NCBI RefSeq assembly: GCF_021495345.1
Contig: NZ_CP099397.1
Coordinates: 3,782,001 to 3,846,000, forward strand
Source of the DNA: Pseudomonas hydrolytica
Lineage (GTDB): Bacteria > Pseudomonadota > Gammaproteobacteria > Pseudomonadales > Pseudomonadaceae
Direction of reading: 5' to 3'
Length of the DNA stretch: 64,000 nucleotides
Shown piece after piece: positions 27,512 to 36,340 of this stretch. The notes below the pieces were generated by a model. It was not told the DNA's origin. It ran no database searches and was given only the letters and a program-made list of their open reading frames with translations. The position numbers and the translations under genes are program-made. How positions within the stretch are numbered: the first letter of the stretch is position 1; the number at the start of each line of letters is the position of its first letter.

Positions 27512-28246
27512 ATGACGCTGCACGACTTCCTTCTATTCGCCCTACCGGCGGTGTTTCTCACCGGGCTGTCCAAAGGTGGTTTTGGCGGCGCGCTGGGCGG
27601 CATTGCCGTGCCGCTGCTGGCACTGGCCACCTCGCCGAAACAGGCCGTGGCAGTGATGCTGCCGATTCTCTGTCTGGCCGATATGGTCGGGCTGAAGGCC
27701 TACTGGCGCAGGTGGGATACGGCCAACCTCAAGGTCATGCTGCCGGGCGCGGTAATTGGTATCGCCATCGGGTCGCTGACCTTCGGTTTCTTCGACGAAC
27801 GCGCCATCGGTCTGCTGATCGGGGTCATCGCCGTGAGCTTCGTCGGCCTCGGCCTGCTGCTCGCCAACCAGGCGCCGAGGCCGCTGCACAAGGGCCGTGG
27901 CCTGCTGCTGTCGAGCCTGGCCGGCTTCACCAGCTTCGTGGCCCACGCCGGCGGCCCACCGGTGATGATGCACCTGCTGCCGCAGCAGCTGGAAAAACTG
28001 CGCTTCGTAGCCACCATCAACCTGTTCTTCCTGCTGACCAACGCGGCCAAGCTATTCCCCTACGCGGCCTTGGGTCAGTTCAGCCGGGACAACCTGCTGC
28101 TCAGCCTGATGCTCGCGCCCATCGTGCCGCTGGGGGTATGGAGCGGGTTGTGGCTGCAATCGCGGGTCAACCACCAGTGGTTCTACCGCATCGCCCGGTT
28201 GGGCATCCTGCTGGCCGGGCTGCAGCTGATCTGGCGCAATCTTTAG
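27512..28246 (+). CDS. TSUP (TauE/SafE) family membrane transporter
   Basis: 244 residues, about eight transmembrane helices. The paired motifs GLSKGGFGGALGG near the N-terminus and the mid-protein HAGGPPVMMHLLP are the family hallmark. Members export sulfite, sulfoacetate or other organosulfur anions; here the substrate is unknown. The stop TAG is followed by GGTGCG, which looks like a decayed REP-A head. Divergent from the EamA gene. Confidence 0.88.
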   Translation: MTLHDFLLFALPAVFLTGLSKGGFGGALGGIAVPLLALATSPKQAVAVMLPILCLADMVGLKAYWRRWDTANLKVMLPGAVIGIAIGSLTFGFFDERAIGLLIGVIAVSFVGLGLLLANQAPRPLHKGRGLLLSSLAGFTSFVAHAGGPPVMMHLLPQQLEKLRFVATINLFFLLTNAAKLFPYAALGQFSRDNLLLSLMLAPIVPLGVWSGLWLQSRVNHQWFYRIARLGILLAGLQLIWRNL

Positions 28247-28294
28247 GGTGCGAAATCGACCAGACCGTAGGGGGTGGCTGTATCCATAGAAGCC

Positions 28295-28348
28295 GGTGCG
28301 CATGGCGCACCCTACGCGCAACGGTCCGTAGGGTGCGCCGTGCGCACC
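28295..28348. repeat. REP-A inverted pair
   Basis: An inverted copy ending in CTAC at 28295-28315 precedes a direct copy GTAGGGTGCGCCG-TGCGCACC at 28328-28348. A decayed fragment lies at 28244-28252 over the TSUP stop. Confidence 0.75.
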
Positions 28349-28373
28349 AGAGCCCCGCTTGCCCCTCTATTGC

Positions 28374-29417
28374 TCAGGGCTCGATCACCCGCCACAACTC
28401 GGGCCACTCGCCGGGATTGCCCCCCGCGCAGCGGTTCATGAGGCTGAATGAGGCCAACTGGAAGCGCTCGCCATCGAACCGCCAACTGCCCGACTCGCCG
28501 CAATCGGCGATGCCGCGCCCCTTGTACAAATAGGCCAGCTCGCCCTTCTCCGGCTGGTAGCTGACCCAGCCGGACAACCCGTCGTGGTCCAACGGCAGCG
28601 GATCGAGCCGCATGTCCTGCGCGGCATAGGGTGGCTGACGGCTGACGCGATAAACGGCGAAATCGCAGTTGTAGGCCGCGCACCAGGTGCGGATCAGCAC
28701 CAGCGCCTCGTGCTCGTTGAGGGCGAAGGCCTCGGCCTCCGGGGTGCTGTCCATCTCCTCCTCGACCCATGCGCTGCGCGTGGCCGCCATCACCGCCTCG
28801 GCGATGGCACGGCTCTCCGCCTCGGCCAGCGGCGCAGTGCCAGGATAGGGACGCAGACGCGGCGCCGGCGGCGCGACCGGCACCTCGCTGGCCGGGCGCG
28901 TGCCGGGCCGGTACAGCGCCGTGACGCCATCGCCCCGCCCCTGCACCGAGTCCATCAGCAGCAGCGCGGCGGACAGCCCGCGCAGCGACACCACAGCCTC
29001 GTCCTCGCCGTCCACCGCCATGCGCAGTTGCTCGCCGTTGCGCAGTTCGGCCAACAGCGCCTGGGCCTCGGCGCCCTCGGCGGTAAGAAGCAGCTCATCG
29101 TCGTCCTGCGTGAGCTGCAGGGCATCAGCGACGGCCGATAGCGGCTCGCCGTCGAGCAGCAGCGGGAAATACTCGGTCTGCCCGGCATAGCGCAGGCTCA
29201 ACTGCAACGGCGCCTGCGCTCCGGCCGCGCGGCGCAGCTCGAGCCGCAGCGGGGTGTGGCCGTAATCCTCGGTGGCACTCAGCGCCTGGCAACCACGAAG
29301 GTTGTCGCAGGCCACCACCCAATCCTTGATTTCCCGGTATAGCGGCACCTGCTCGGGCGCCGCCTCGGCCAGCCCGCAAACCAGCAACAGCGCCGCGATC
29401 GGCTTGCAACGCGACAT
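28374..29417 (-). CDS. DUF1176 periplasmic protein
   Basis: 347 residues with a Sec signal peptide cleaved near AEA-A. REIKDWVVACDNLRGCQAL with a cysteine pair is the start of the DUF1176 family, and CGESGSWRFDGERFQLASFSLMNRC near the C-terminus is its most conserved block. AAGGAG precedes the ATG at 29417. Family function is unknown to me. It lies 68 bp downstream of the oxidoreductase gene on the same strand. Confidence 0.8.
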   Translation of the reverse strand: MSRCKPIAALLLVCGLAEAAPEQVPLYREIKDWVVACDNLRGCQALSATEDYGHTPLRLELRRAAGAQAPLQLSLRYAGQTEYFPLLLDGEPLSAVADALQLTQDDDELLLTAEGAEAQALLAELRNGEQLRMAVDGEDEAVVSLRGLSAALLLMDSVQGRGDGVTALYRPGTRPASEVPVAPPAPRLRPYPGTAPLAEAESRAIAEAVMAATRSAWVEEEMDSTPEAEAFALNEHEALVLIRTWCAAYNCDFAVYRVSRQPPYAAQDMRLDPLPLDHDGLSGWVSYQPEKGELAYLYKGRGIADCGESGSWRFDGERFQLASFSLMNRCAGGNPGEWPELWRVIEP

Positions 29418-29485
29418 GGGCAACTCCTTTTGACGATTGCGCAGAACCGCCATGTTCTGCCGCCGGCTTTCGCCAGGCAAGCCTC

Positions 29486-30196
29486 TCAGAGCCCGAGCGC
29501 CTCGCGCAGCTGCCGCGCCGTCGGCATGCGCGCCGAGACGCCGCTGTTGAAATCGAAGGATTTGGCGCTGGAAAGCGGCCCGACTATCACCGGGTCGAAG
29601 CCGGCGTCGCTCACCAGACGCGCCGCCACCTGCAGGGCGGCCTGGTCGTCCGCGGCCAGCGGGATGGCCAGCTTCTCGCCCTGGCGATGGGCCTGGCTGC
29701 GCAGGTTGTGCGCGGAGATCGCATTGAACGCGCGCACCAGGCGTACGCCTGGCAGGAACTGCTGCGAGGCCAGCCCGGCGCCCAGTTCGACGGCCTCCTC
29801 GGCCATCGGCCCGTCGCGCTCCGGCCTGGGGTTACCGGCATCGAGCAGCACCTTGCCGGCCAGTTCGGCGGCATAGTCGCGGCCGACCTGCGGGGTGGCG
29901 GCATAGGGCACCGCCAGCAGGATCACCTCGCCAAAGGCGGCGGCCTCACGCGGCGTGCCGACGCGCGCACGCTCCCCAAGCTCGTCGGCCAACGCCTGCA
30001 AACGTTCGGGGTGGCGGGAAGAGATCATCACTTCATGCCCGGCTTCTACCCAAAGCCGGGCCAGTGCGCTACCGATGTTGCCGGTGCCGATGATGCCGAT
30101 ACGCAGGCTTTCCTGCTGCGCCGAGGCCAGGCCGCCCCCCAGCAGCATGAGCAAGGCCAGCGCGGCGCCGGCGAGACGATGAAAAAGGCGGGACAT
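29486..30196 (-). CDS. NADP-binding F420-reductase-like oxidoreductase with signal-peptide-like N-terminus
   Basis: 236 residues. After an N-terminal segment that reads as a signal peptide (positive MSRLFHR, then a Leu/Ala/Gly-rich core ending ASA-QQ) comes a Rossmann fold: IGIIGTGNIGSALARLW, SSRHPERL for the NADP phosphate, LLAVPYAA and NPRPERDGP. This is the NADPH-dependent F420 reductase / NADP oxidoreductase coenzyme F420-dependent family. AAGGAGG 6 bp before the ATG at 30196 firmly supports the start that includes the signal. An exported NADP enzyme is odd because the cofactor is cytoplasmic; it could be a membrane anchor or a Tat-independent relic. Confidence 0.78.
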   Translation of the reverse strand: MSRLFHRLAGAALALLMLLGGGLASAQQESLRIGIIGTGNIGSALARLWVEAGHEVMISSRHPERLQALADELGERARVGTPREAAAFGEVILLAVPYAATPQVGRDYAAELAGKVLLDAGNPRPERDGPMAEEAVELGAGLASQQFLPGVRLVRAFNAISAHNLRSQAHRQGEKLAIPLAADDQAALQVAARLVSDAGFDPVIVGPLSSAKSFDFNSGVSARMPTARQLREALGL

Positions 30197-30423
30197 GACG
30201 GCCTCCTTGAGCAGCGTGAAAAGGGCAAGCATAGAAAAGCCTGCCGCCACGCCTGCGGCCGATTCGCTACTGCATGTTACCCGTCGCGTTTCCCGCCCGA
30301 TTCATGGCCAGCAGCTATGCTCAGATGGCAATGCAAGATGACAGCGGGCTCCGGGAGCCGAGGAGGTGAAAGTGCCGAGAACTCTTTTCCCCAATCGATG
30401 ATGCCTTTACCGGAGATACCGCC

Positions 30424-30555
30424 ATGAGCAAGAGTCTGGATTCGCACAAGGAACACAAGAAAAAGCCGCTGAAGACCGCCCAGGAGAAACGCCTGGCCAA
30501 GCGCACCCGAAAGCACGGGCAAACCCTGCTCGGCAGCCACTCACCCGACCTCTGA
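30424..30555 (+). CDS. Small basic protein, 43 residues
   Basis: Starts MSKSLDSHKEHKKKPLKTAQ and ends GSHSPDL. Ten lysines and three arginines in the first 30 residues make it strongly basic. GGAG lies 10 bp before the ATG. Short Lys-rich frames beginning MSKSLD are, as I recall, conserved in other pseudomonads, but no function is known. It may bind nucleic acid. Confidence 0.6.
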   Translation: MSKSLDSHKEHKKKPLKTAQEKRLAKRTRKHGQTLLGSHSPDL

Positions 30556-30726
30556 ACCACCCCGCCGGCGCGCCCCTCTGCGCCGGCGCCTTCCCAGCGA
30601 TCATGCCGGGCGGAAATTGCACGTGCCGCCGGCGCCGCAACGCACTAGAATCCGCAGCCTAACCGATCGTCCGGCCGCCGTTCGCGCGCCGCGACGCCGT
30701 CTCACCTATCGGCCAGGAGACCCCAG

Positions 30727-31428
30727 ATGGGCGCCCAGTGGAAAGCCAAACCCAAAGAAGCCGCCGCCAATGCCCGAGGCAAGATCTTCGGCAAGCTGGT
30801 GAAGGAAATCATGATCGCCGCGCGCAACGGCGCCGACCCGGACATGAACCCCAAGCTGCGCCTGGCCGTGCACCAGGCCAAGAAGGCTTCGATGCCCAAG
30901 GACACCCTGGAGCGCGCCATCAAGAAAGGCGCCGGCCTGTCCGGTGAGGTGATCAACTACGAGCGCACTCTCTACGAAGGCTTCGCCCCGCATCAGGTGC
31001 CGCTGATCGTCGAGTGCCTGACCGACAACGTCAACCGCACCGTGGCCGAGATCCGCGTGCTGTTCCGCAAGGGCCAGCTCGGTGCGTCCGGCTCGGTCAG
31101 CTGGGACTTCGACCACGTTGGCCTGATCGAAGCCACCACCGAGGATGGCGCCGATCCGGAACTGGCCGCCATCGAGGCCGGCGCACAGGACTTCGTCCCC
31201 GATGACGAGGGTGCGACCCTGTTCATCACCGATCCGACCGACCTCGACGCCGTGTGCAAGGCACTGCCGGAGCAGGGCTTCACCGTCAACTCGGCCAAGC
31301 TCGGCTACCGCCCGAAGAACCCGGTGACCAGCCTGACCCCGGAGCAGATGGAAGAAGTCGAGGCCTTCCTCGAAGCCATCGACGGTCACGACGACGTGCA
31401 GAACGTCTACGTCGGCCTGGCCGGCTGA
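30727..31428 (+). CDS. YebC/TACO1 family protein (YeeN-like)
   Basis: 233 residues starting [28 protein letters not shown]. The N-terminus differs from the MAGHSKWANIKHRK of canonical YebC/PmpR and fits the YeeN paralogue group. Further signatures are [28 protein letters not shown] and [15 protein letters not shown] [14 protein letters not shown]. The family was described as transcriptional regulators; recent work links it to translation of difficult proline-containing stretches. AGGAG precedes the ATG. A strong hairpin follows the stop. Confidence 0.88.
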   Translation: MGAQWKAKPKEAAANARGKIFGKLVKEIMIAARNGADPDMNPKLRLAVHQAKKASMPKDTLERAIKKGAGLSGEVINYERTLYEGFAPHQVPLIVECLTDNVNRTVAEIRVLFRKGQLGASGSVSWDFDHVGLIEATTEDGADPELAAIEAGAQDFVPDDEGATLFITDPTDLDAVCKALPEQGFTVNSAKLGYRPKNPVTSLTPEQMEEVEAFLEAIDGHDDVQNVYVGLAG

Positions 31429-31434
31429 CGCCTG

Positions 31435-31460
31435 GCGGGCGCCCCGAACGGGGCGCCCGC
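31435..31460 (+). terminator. Perfect 11-bp hairpin after the YebC-like gene
   Basis: GCGGGCGCCCC-GAAC-GGGGCGCCCGC. The stem is perfect and very stable but has no T-run, so it may act as an mRNA 3' stabiliser or a weak terminator before the Nudix gene 10 bp on. Confidence 0.5.
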
Positions 31461-31470
31461 TGCTCATCCC

Positions 31471-31860
31471 ATGAACACCACCCTGCATATCGCCGCCGCC
31501 TGCCTGTTCGACGAACGAGGCCGTCTGCTGCTGGTGCGCAAACGCGATACCCGCTTCTTCATGCTGCCCGGCGGCAAACGCGAGCCAGGGGAAGACGCCC
31601 TGTCGGCACTGGAACGCGAACTGCTCGAGGAGCTCAACCTGCAGCTGGACGCCGGCGCGCTGCGACCGCTCGGCCAGTTCCAGGCGCCCGCCGCCAACGA
31701 GGCCGACACCTGGGTACAGGCCGACATCTATCGCGCCGCCCTGCCCCACGCCGTGCAGCCAGCCGCCGAGCTGGAGGAACTGCGCTGGCTCGACACCACC
31801 CTGCCCCTGCCCGATGACCTGGCACCGCTGCTGCGTGATCAGGTGTTACCCGCTCTGTAG
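31471..31860 (+). CDS. Nudix hydrolase
   Basis: 129 residues. The Nudix box is complete: GGKREPGED... with GX5EX7REL-EEL, residues about 31-54, the metal-binding hydrolase motif for nucleoside diphosphates linked to another group X. The N-terminal strand AACLFDERGRLLLVRKRDT is typical. Substrate cannot be told. Only 42 bp separates it from the YebC-like gene, with a hairpin between. Confidence 0.88.
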   Translation: MNTTLHIAAACLFDERGRLLLVRKRDTRFFMLPGGKREPGEDALSALERELLEELNLQLDAGALRPLGQFQAPAANEADTWVQADIYRAALPHAVQPAAELEELRWLDTTLPLPDDLAPLLRDQVLPAL

Positions 31861-32028
31861 TCGCTTCAGGGTGGCCCGCCTGACGGCCACCTCAAGTAGC
31901 GGCAAGAACCGCTCCCGGCGGTTTCTTGATCCACGGCAAGGCCGCAACGCCCCCTTTGACGTTAGGCTGCGCCGATAACCAGAACCCTTCGTTTTGCGTG
32001 CAAACCCCACAGGAACCCGAGGTTTGCC

Positions 32029-32358
32029 ATGAGTATCAGCTCCGCCCAGATCTGCCAGGCCGCCGACCAGCTGCAGGGCTTCGTCGGCTTCAACGCCAAG
32101 ACCGGCCAGCACCTGCTGCGTTTTTCCGAAGACAGCTTCGGCCTCGACGTACCGGCCGAAACCATCACGCCTACCTGCGAATACGTCTGGGCAGTCGACG
32201 ACGGCGCGCTGATGCGCCTGGATCGCCAGCGCCTGGCCTGGCTGCAGGAACAGCGCATCGACGATCGGGTCAACCTCAGCGAACCGTTGCGCGTCTACCT
32301 GCGCCGCAGCGATTTGCCGGAGATCCGCGCCGAGCGCAGGCGTCTGACACCGGCTTGA
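32029..32358 (+). CDS. Conserved hypothetical protein, 109 residues
   Basis: Begins MSISSAQICQAADQLQGFVGF and is rich in Arg, Leu and Asp with no signal peptide or membrane segment. I recognise no domain. The coding frame has the usual codon bias and a plausible start, with a GAGG-like site upstream. It is followed by a REP pair. Confidence 0.6.
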   Translation: MSISSAQICQAADQLQGFVGFNAKTGQHLLRFSEDSFGLDVPAETITPTCEYVWAVDDGALMRLDRQRLAWLQEQRIDDRVNLSEPLRVYLRRSDLPEIRAERRRLTPA

Positions 32359-32382
32359 GAGGTGGCGTGGCTCGGGGCATTC

Positions 32383-32453
32383 GGTGCGCACAGCGCACCC
32401 TACGGCAGAGTCGCGTCGAACGGCGACCACCCGTAGGGTGCGCCATGCGCACC
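32383..32453. repeat. REP-A inverted pair
   Basis: An inverted copy ending CTAC at 32383-32403 and a direct copy GTAGGGTGCGCCA-TGCGCACC at 32433-32453, between the hypothetical gene and the FHA gene. Confidence 0.75.
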
Positions 32454-32469
32454 AACCCGCGCGTACACC

Positions 32470-33378
32470 TCACCCCAACAAGCGCATCGCGACGGCGCCA
32501 AGCCCCACGCCGATCAGCAGCAATACGACGCCGCCCAGCCACAGCTTGCCCGCGCTGGCCGCAGGCGGCGCGGCAACGGGGGCAGCCTTGGCCTGGGCCG
32601 CAACGCGCAGCGGATTGGCCGCCGCCGGTGCTGCCTTGGTGCTGGTGCGCGCCGCCTGCGGTACCGGGGCGATCTGCGTAGCGCCGCCGCCAGCCGCCTT
32701 GGCGGCCAGCGCGGGCGGCAGGTCGCTCACGCGCATGAACTGGGTGGCATCCTCGTCGGGCGCCTCGCTCACGCTCACCTTCGGCCCGATCACCAGCAGC
32801 GTCACCGAGCCCATCTTCAGCTGATCGCCCGGTTGCAGCACGGCAGTCCTGACCTTCTGCTGGTTGACCATCACGCCGTTGGCCGAGGCGAGATCCTTGA
32901 CCTCCAGCACGTCGTCCTTGAGGAAGAACTCGCAATGCCGGCGGGACAATTCCAGATCGCTGAAGCACAGCTCGCACTTGCTCGAGCGGCCGAAGGTCAT
33001 CGAGCCGTGGACATGGAACTTGCGCCCCTGATGTTCGCCCTGGATCACCTGGAGAAACCAGCGCGGCGCGGCGGCTTCCGGCCTGGCTGCGCTTTTCGCC
33101 GGGTCGACCAGCAGCAACTCGACGGCGCCCAGACGCAGGCGATCCCCGTCGCGCAGCTGAAAGCGCGTACCGACGCGCTGGTCATTGACCCAGGTGGCGC
33201 CCTGACCGGTGTCGCTGAGGTAGTAGTAGCCGTGATCCTGGCGGATCTCGGCGTGGAAGCTGGCGATCCCGGCATCGCCGAGCACCAGCTGGTTGCGGCT
33301 GTCCTGGCCGATGGTCAGGCGCTCGTCGGTCAGCCAGACCGGCGCTTGGCGGTTATCCAGGAACTGCAGTCGGAGCAT
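32470..33378 (-). CDS. Tandem FHA-domain membrane protein
   Basis: 302 residues. FHA 1 (about 20-90) has IGQDSRNQLVL and SFHAEI; FHA 2 (about 125-195) has FGRSSKCELCF, SRRHCEF and LASANGVMVN. FHA domains bind phosphothreonine. An Ala/Pro-rich linker leads to one C-terminal helix (about 278-298), so it is a tail-anchored inner-membrane protein facing the cytoplasm. It lies 15 bp downstream of the kinase gene and is a likely substrate or adaptor for it. Confidence 0.88.
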   Translation of the reverse strand: MLRLQFLDNRQAPVWLTDERLTIGQDSRNQLVLGDAGIASFHAEIRQDHGYYYLSDTGQGATWVNDQRVGTRFQLRDGDRLRLGAVELLLVDPAKSAARPEAAAPRWFLQVIQGEHQGRKFHVHGSMTFGRSSKCELCFSDLELSRRHCEFFLKDDVLEVKDLASANGVMVNQQKVRTAVLQPGDQLKMGSVTLLVIGPKVSVSEAPDEDATQFMRVSDLPPALAAKAAGGGATQIAPVPQAARTSTKAAPAAANPLRVAAQAKAAPVAAPPAASAGKLWLGGVVLLLIGVGLGAVAMRLLG

Positions 33379-33393
33379 CGTGGTCGCCTCGGA

Positions 33394-34878
33394 TCAGTCG
33401 AATAGGTTGTTCAGCAAGCGCTTGATCGGGTTCTGCTGGGCCGGCTGCGCGCTGCGCGGGCGGTTCGCCGCCTGGCTGTTGCGCACGCGCTGGGCATGGC
33501 CGTCATAGAGCGCCAGCAGCCGTTCGTTGTCGGGCTCGGCCTCGAGGCCCTGCTTGATCTGTTCCAGCGCCAGGTTGTATTCGCGCCGGGCATAGGCGGC
33601 CTCGCTCTGTTCGATGAAACGCTGCGCCACCCGGTTGATGCCGGCCAGAGCCAGCAGGTTGTCGGGCTCCCAGCCAAGCACCTGGCGGAAATAATGCACC
33701 GCGCTGTCGTCCTCGGGCAGGATCAGCAAGCCCTCGTCCAGGCGCTGTTCGGCCAGGTCGAGATACTGCTGGATACGCGCCTGCAGCACGCGCTGCAGGC
33801 CGTCGCTGGCCTGGGCATTGCCCTCGTCCAGGGCCAGGGCCTGGCGAAAATAGTAATCGGCGTTGTCCTGCGCCGGGGCGAGCAGGCGCCCCTCGCTCAG
33901 GCGCGTTTCCGCCAGCGCGAGCAACCCGCTGATGCGTTGCTGCAGCTGCCAGTAGTAGCCGCCAGCGCTCCCCAGGCCGAGCAACAACACACCGAGTACG
34001 GCCCAGGGCAGCCAGCGCCGCCGGGTTGGGCGCGGCGGCAGGCTGACGGCCGGGCTCAGACGGGTCTGGTCCTGATCGGCGTCCTGCAGTTCGTCGAGGC
34101 TGGCCAGCAGCACGTGGCAGTCGGCGAAGCGATCTTCCAAGTCCTTGGCCAGCATGCGGTCGAGCAGCCACTGCAGTTCGCCCAGCGGCTCCGGCAGCGG
34201 CGGCGCCTGCAGTTGCAGCTGGTTCATCAGGGTCTGGGTGTAGTTGGCGCCGCGGAAGGGGTTATGCCCGGTGAGCATCTCCAGCAGGATCACGCCCAGG
34301 CTGTAGATGTCGCTGCGTGCGTCCAGCGCCTGACACTGCGCCTGTTCGGGGCTGCTGTAAGCCGGGCTGCCGACGGCGATGCCGGATTGGGTCAGCTCGC
34401 TGTCGAGCTGCAGCTCCTTGGCCACGCCGAAATCGCTGAGCACCGCGGTGCCATCGTCGCGGAACAGGATGTTGCCGGGTTTGATGTCGCGGTGCACCAG
34501 CCCTCTGTCGTGCACCAGCGCCAGGGCGCCAGCGATCTGCCGGACGATGCGCAGCGCGCGCGCCGGCTCCAGACTCTGCCCCTTGTACTGGGCCAGATCG
34601 CCGCCCGCCAGGTATTCCATGGCAAGAAAATGGCGGCCGTCGTCCAGCTGGTCGATGCGGTAGATGGTGATGATCGAGGGGTGCTGCAGGGAGGCGACGG
34701 TATGGCCTTCCTTGATGAAACGCTGGGTGAAGGCTGCGTCCTCGCGATGCAGCAGCACCTTGAGCGCCACCTGGCGCTGCAGCGCCTGCTCGGTAGCCAG
34801 ATAGACCTCGGCCATGCCGCCTTTGCCCAGGCGATGATGAATGCTGTAACCGGGTACGCTGATGGAGGGCTGACTCAT
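33394..34878 (-). CDS. Hanks-type serine/threonine protein kinase with TM and TPR-like tail
   Basis: 494 residues. Kinase domain about 11-275: LGKGGMAEVYLA loop, Lys40 in VALKVLL, HRDIKPGN with catalytic Asp131, DFG at 149-151 and SPAYSSPEQ. One transmembrane helix at about 306-325 separates it from a C-terminal helical repeat region with recurring ADYYFRQALALDEGNAQA-like units that resembles TPRs. The start at 34878 gives MSQPSISVPGYSIHHRLGKGG. It is flanked by PP2C and FHA genes in a tight run and probably forms a reversible phosphorylation switch. Confidence 0.92.
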   Translation of the reverse strand: MSQPSISVPGYSIHHRLGKGGMAEVYLATEQALQRQVALKVLLHREDAAFTQRFIKEGHTVASLQHPSIITIYRIDQLDDGRHFLAMEYLAGGDLAQYKGQSLEPARALRIVRQIAGALALVHDRGLVHRDIKPGNILFRDDGTAVLSDFGVAKELQLDSELTQSGIAVGSPAYSSPEQAQCQALDARSDIYSLGVILLEMLTGHNPFRGANYTQTLMNQLQLQAPPLPEPLGELQWLLDRMLAKDLEDRFADCHVLLASLDELQDADQDQTRLSPAVSLPPRPTRRRWLPWAVLGVLLLGLGSAGGYYWQLQQRISGLLALAETRLSEGRLLAPAQDNADYYFRQALALDEGNAQASDGLQRVLQARIQQYLDLAEQRLDEGLLILPEDDSAVHYFRQVLGWEPDNLLALAGINRVAQRFIEQSEAAYARREYNLALEQIKQGLEAEPDNERLLALYDGHAQRVRNSQAANRPRSAQPAQQNPIKRLLNNLFD

Positions 34879-34894
34879 GCGGCTCGACTGGCGC

Positions 34895-35683
34895 TCAGGG
34901 TTGAAGGGATTTGAACAACTTGCGCAGCAGGCCGGGGGCCGGCGCCTCGCGGGGCGAGGCGTTCGGGCCGAGGCCCAGGACGATGCAGCTGATATTGTCT
35001 CTGCCGCCATGGCTGTTGGCCAGCCCCACCAGTTGCTCGACCATCGCCTCCAGGGTGGCCGCTTCGGCGCAGCAGCGCTGAATGGCGGCGTCGTCCAGTT
35101 CGCCAGTCAGCCCGTCGCTGCACAGCAAGAGCAGTTCGTCCGGTGCCAGCCGGGCGCGCAGCAGGCCCACCTCGGGCGCCTGCCCGGCCTGCCCGAGGCA
35201 CTGCAGAATGAGGTTACGCCGCGGGTGCTCGCGGGCCTCCTCGGCGCTCATCTGGCCGGCGTCGACCATGGCCTGGACCCAGCTGTGATCGTGACTGAGC
35301 TGCTCGATATGCTCGCTGCCGATGCGGTAGGCGCGGCTGTCGCCGACCCAGGCCAGCTCGAACTCGTCGCCGTCCAGGCGCGCGGCAACCAGGGTGCTGC
35401 CCATGCCGGCCTCGCCGACGCCGGGCTGCGCCGCTGCCACGATCGCCTCGTGTGCGGCCTGCACCGCGGCCACCAGTTGCGCACCGCTGAGCAACGCCTC
35501 GACCAGCACATCCAGCGCCAGGGCACTGGCCACCTCGCCGCGCTCGTGCCCGCCCATGCCATCGGCCAGGGCCCACAGGCCAAGGTCGGGACGGCAGATC
35601 AGGGCGTCCTCGTTGTGCGTGCGTACCTGGCCAGCCACGCTTTGCGCGGCGAAGACCACGGAGACAGGGGAAGGCTGGGACAC
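34895..35683 (-). CDS. PP2C-type protein phosphatase (PppA/Stp-like)
   Basis: 262 residues. Metal-binding motifs RTHNEDAL, ADGMGGHERG, MGSTLVAA, VGDSRAYR, LCSDGLTG and GRDNISCIV follow in the normal order. I choose the GTG at 35683, which has AAGGA 8 bp upstream, over an ATG 36 bp earlier that has no ribosome binding site. It is 16 bp upstream of the kinase, so it probably reverses the kinase's action. First gene of the PP2C-kinase-FHA operon. Confidence 0.9.
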   Translation of the reverse strand: MSQPSPVSVVFAAQSVAGQVRTHNEDALICRPDLGLWALADGMGGHERGEVASALALDVLVEALLSGAQLVAAVQAAHEAIVAAAQPGVGEAGMGSTLVAARLDGDEFELAWVGDSRAYRIGSEHIEQLSHDHSWVQAMVDAGQMSAEEAREHPRRNLILQCLGQAGQAPEVGLLRARLAPDELLLLCSDGLTGELDDAAIQRCCAEAATLEAMVEQLVGLANSHGGRDNISCIVLGLGPNASPREAPAPGLLRKLFKSLQP

Positions 35684-35824
35684 GCGGTAAATCCTTGAGC
35701 GAACTGCGAATCGGCTCATGATGCGGCGGCGCGGCCGGGCTGTCACCGCCCGCAAGGCCGCAAATGCGCAGCCGTTAACCAAATGCGGTGGTTTAATGGA
35801 GCCCTCTTCCTGCCCCTTAAGCCC

Positions 35825-36235
35825 ATGACCGCCCCGCACTTTCGCCGCCTTCCTCCGCCGCTGCGACCTCTGGCCGACAAGTTCTACCGCAGCCATCGCT
35901 CGCCGATGCGCAGCCAGGCGGGCGACGAGCTGTGGGTGGCACAGCGTGGCAGCGAGATCATCGCCGCCCTCAGCCTGCGCCCGGTAGCGGACGGCCAGTG
36001 GCTGACCGGCCTGTTCGTCGCACCCGGGCAACGCGGTCAGGGGCTGGCTGCCGGGCTGCTGCGATGCAGCCTGGCCGAGCACCCGGAAAGCGTCTGGCTG
36101 TTCTGCCATCCCGATCTGGGCCCGTTCTATCGGCGCCTGGGCTTCGATGACTGCCCGAGCCTGCCCCAGACGCTCGCCGAGCGACTGGCCCGTTACCAGC
36201 GCAGCAAGTCGCTGATCGCCCTGCGCGCTCACTGA
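35825..36235 (+). CDS. GNAT-family N-acetyltransferase
   Basis: 136 residues with the acetyl-CoA-binding motif GLFVAPGQRGQGLAAGLL (about 63-80) and the motif B segment GPFYRRLGFDDC. I start at 35825 (MTAPHFRRLP); a start 42 bp upstream is possible. The substrate is unknown. Divergent from the phosphatase operon. Confidence 0.83.
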   Translation: MTAPHFRRLPPPLRPLADKFYRSHRSPMRSQAGDELWVAQRGSEIIAALSLRPVADGQWLTGLFVAPGQRGQGLAAGLLRCSLAEHPESVWLFCHPDLGPFYRRLGFDDCPSLPQTLAERLARYQRSKSLIALRAH

Positions 36236-36340
36236 ACGACCCGTCGCAGGGAAAAATACTGGCACTTTGCTCAGGAATGCCCCTTGCCATAAGCGGTCAA
36301 AGCTCTGCATGCTTGTTTCATAACAACGAAAAGAAACGCT

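Noticed and set aside
30727..31428. PmpR/YebC proper
   Set aside because: The N-terminus lacks the MAGHSKW start of canonical YebC and fits the YeeN-like paralogue.
32470..35683. Type VI secretion locus
   Set aside because: Only the kinase/phosphatase/FHA trio is present; no structural T6SS gene lies within the window.
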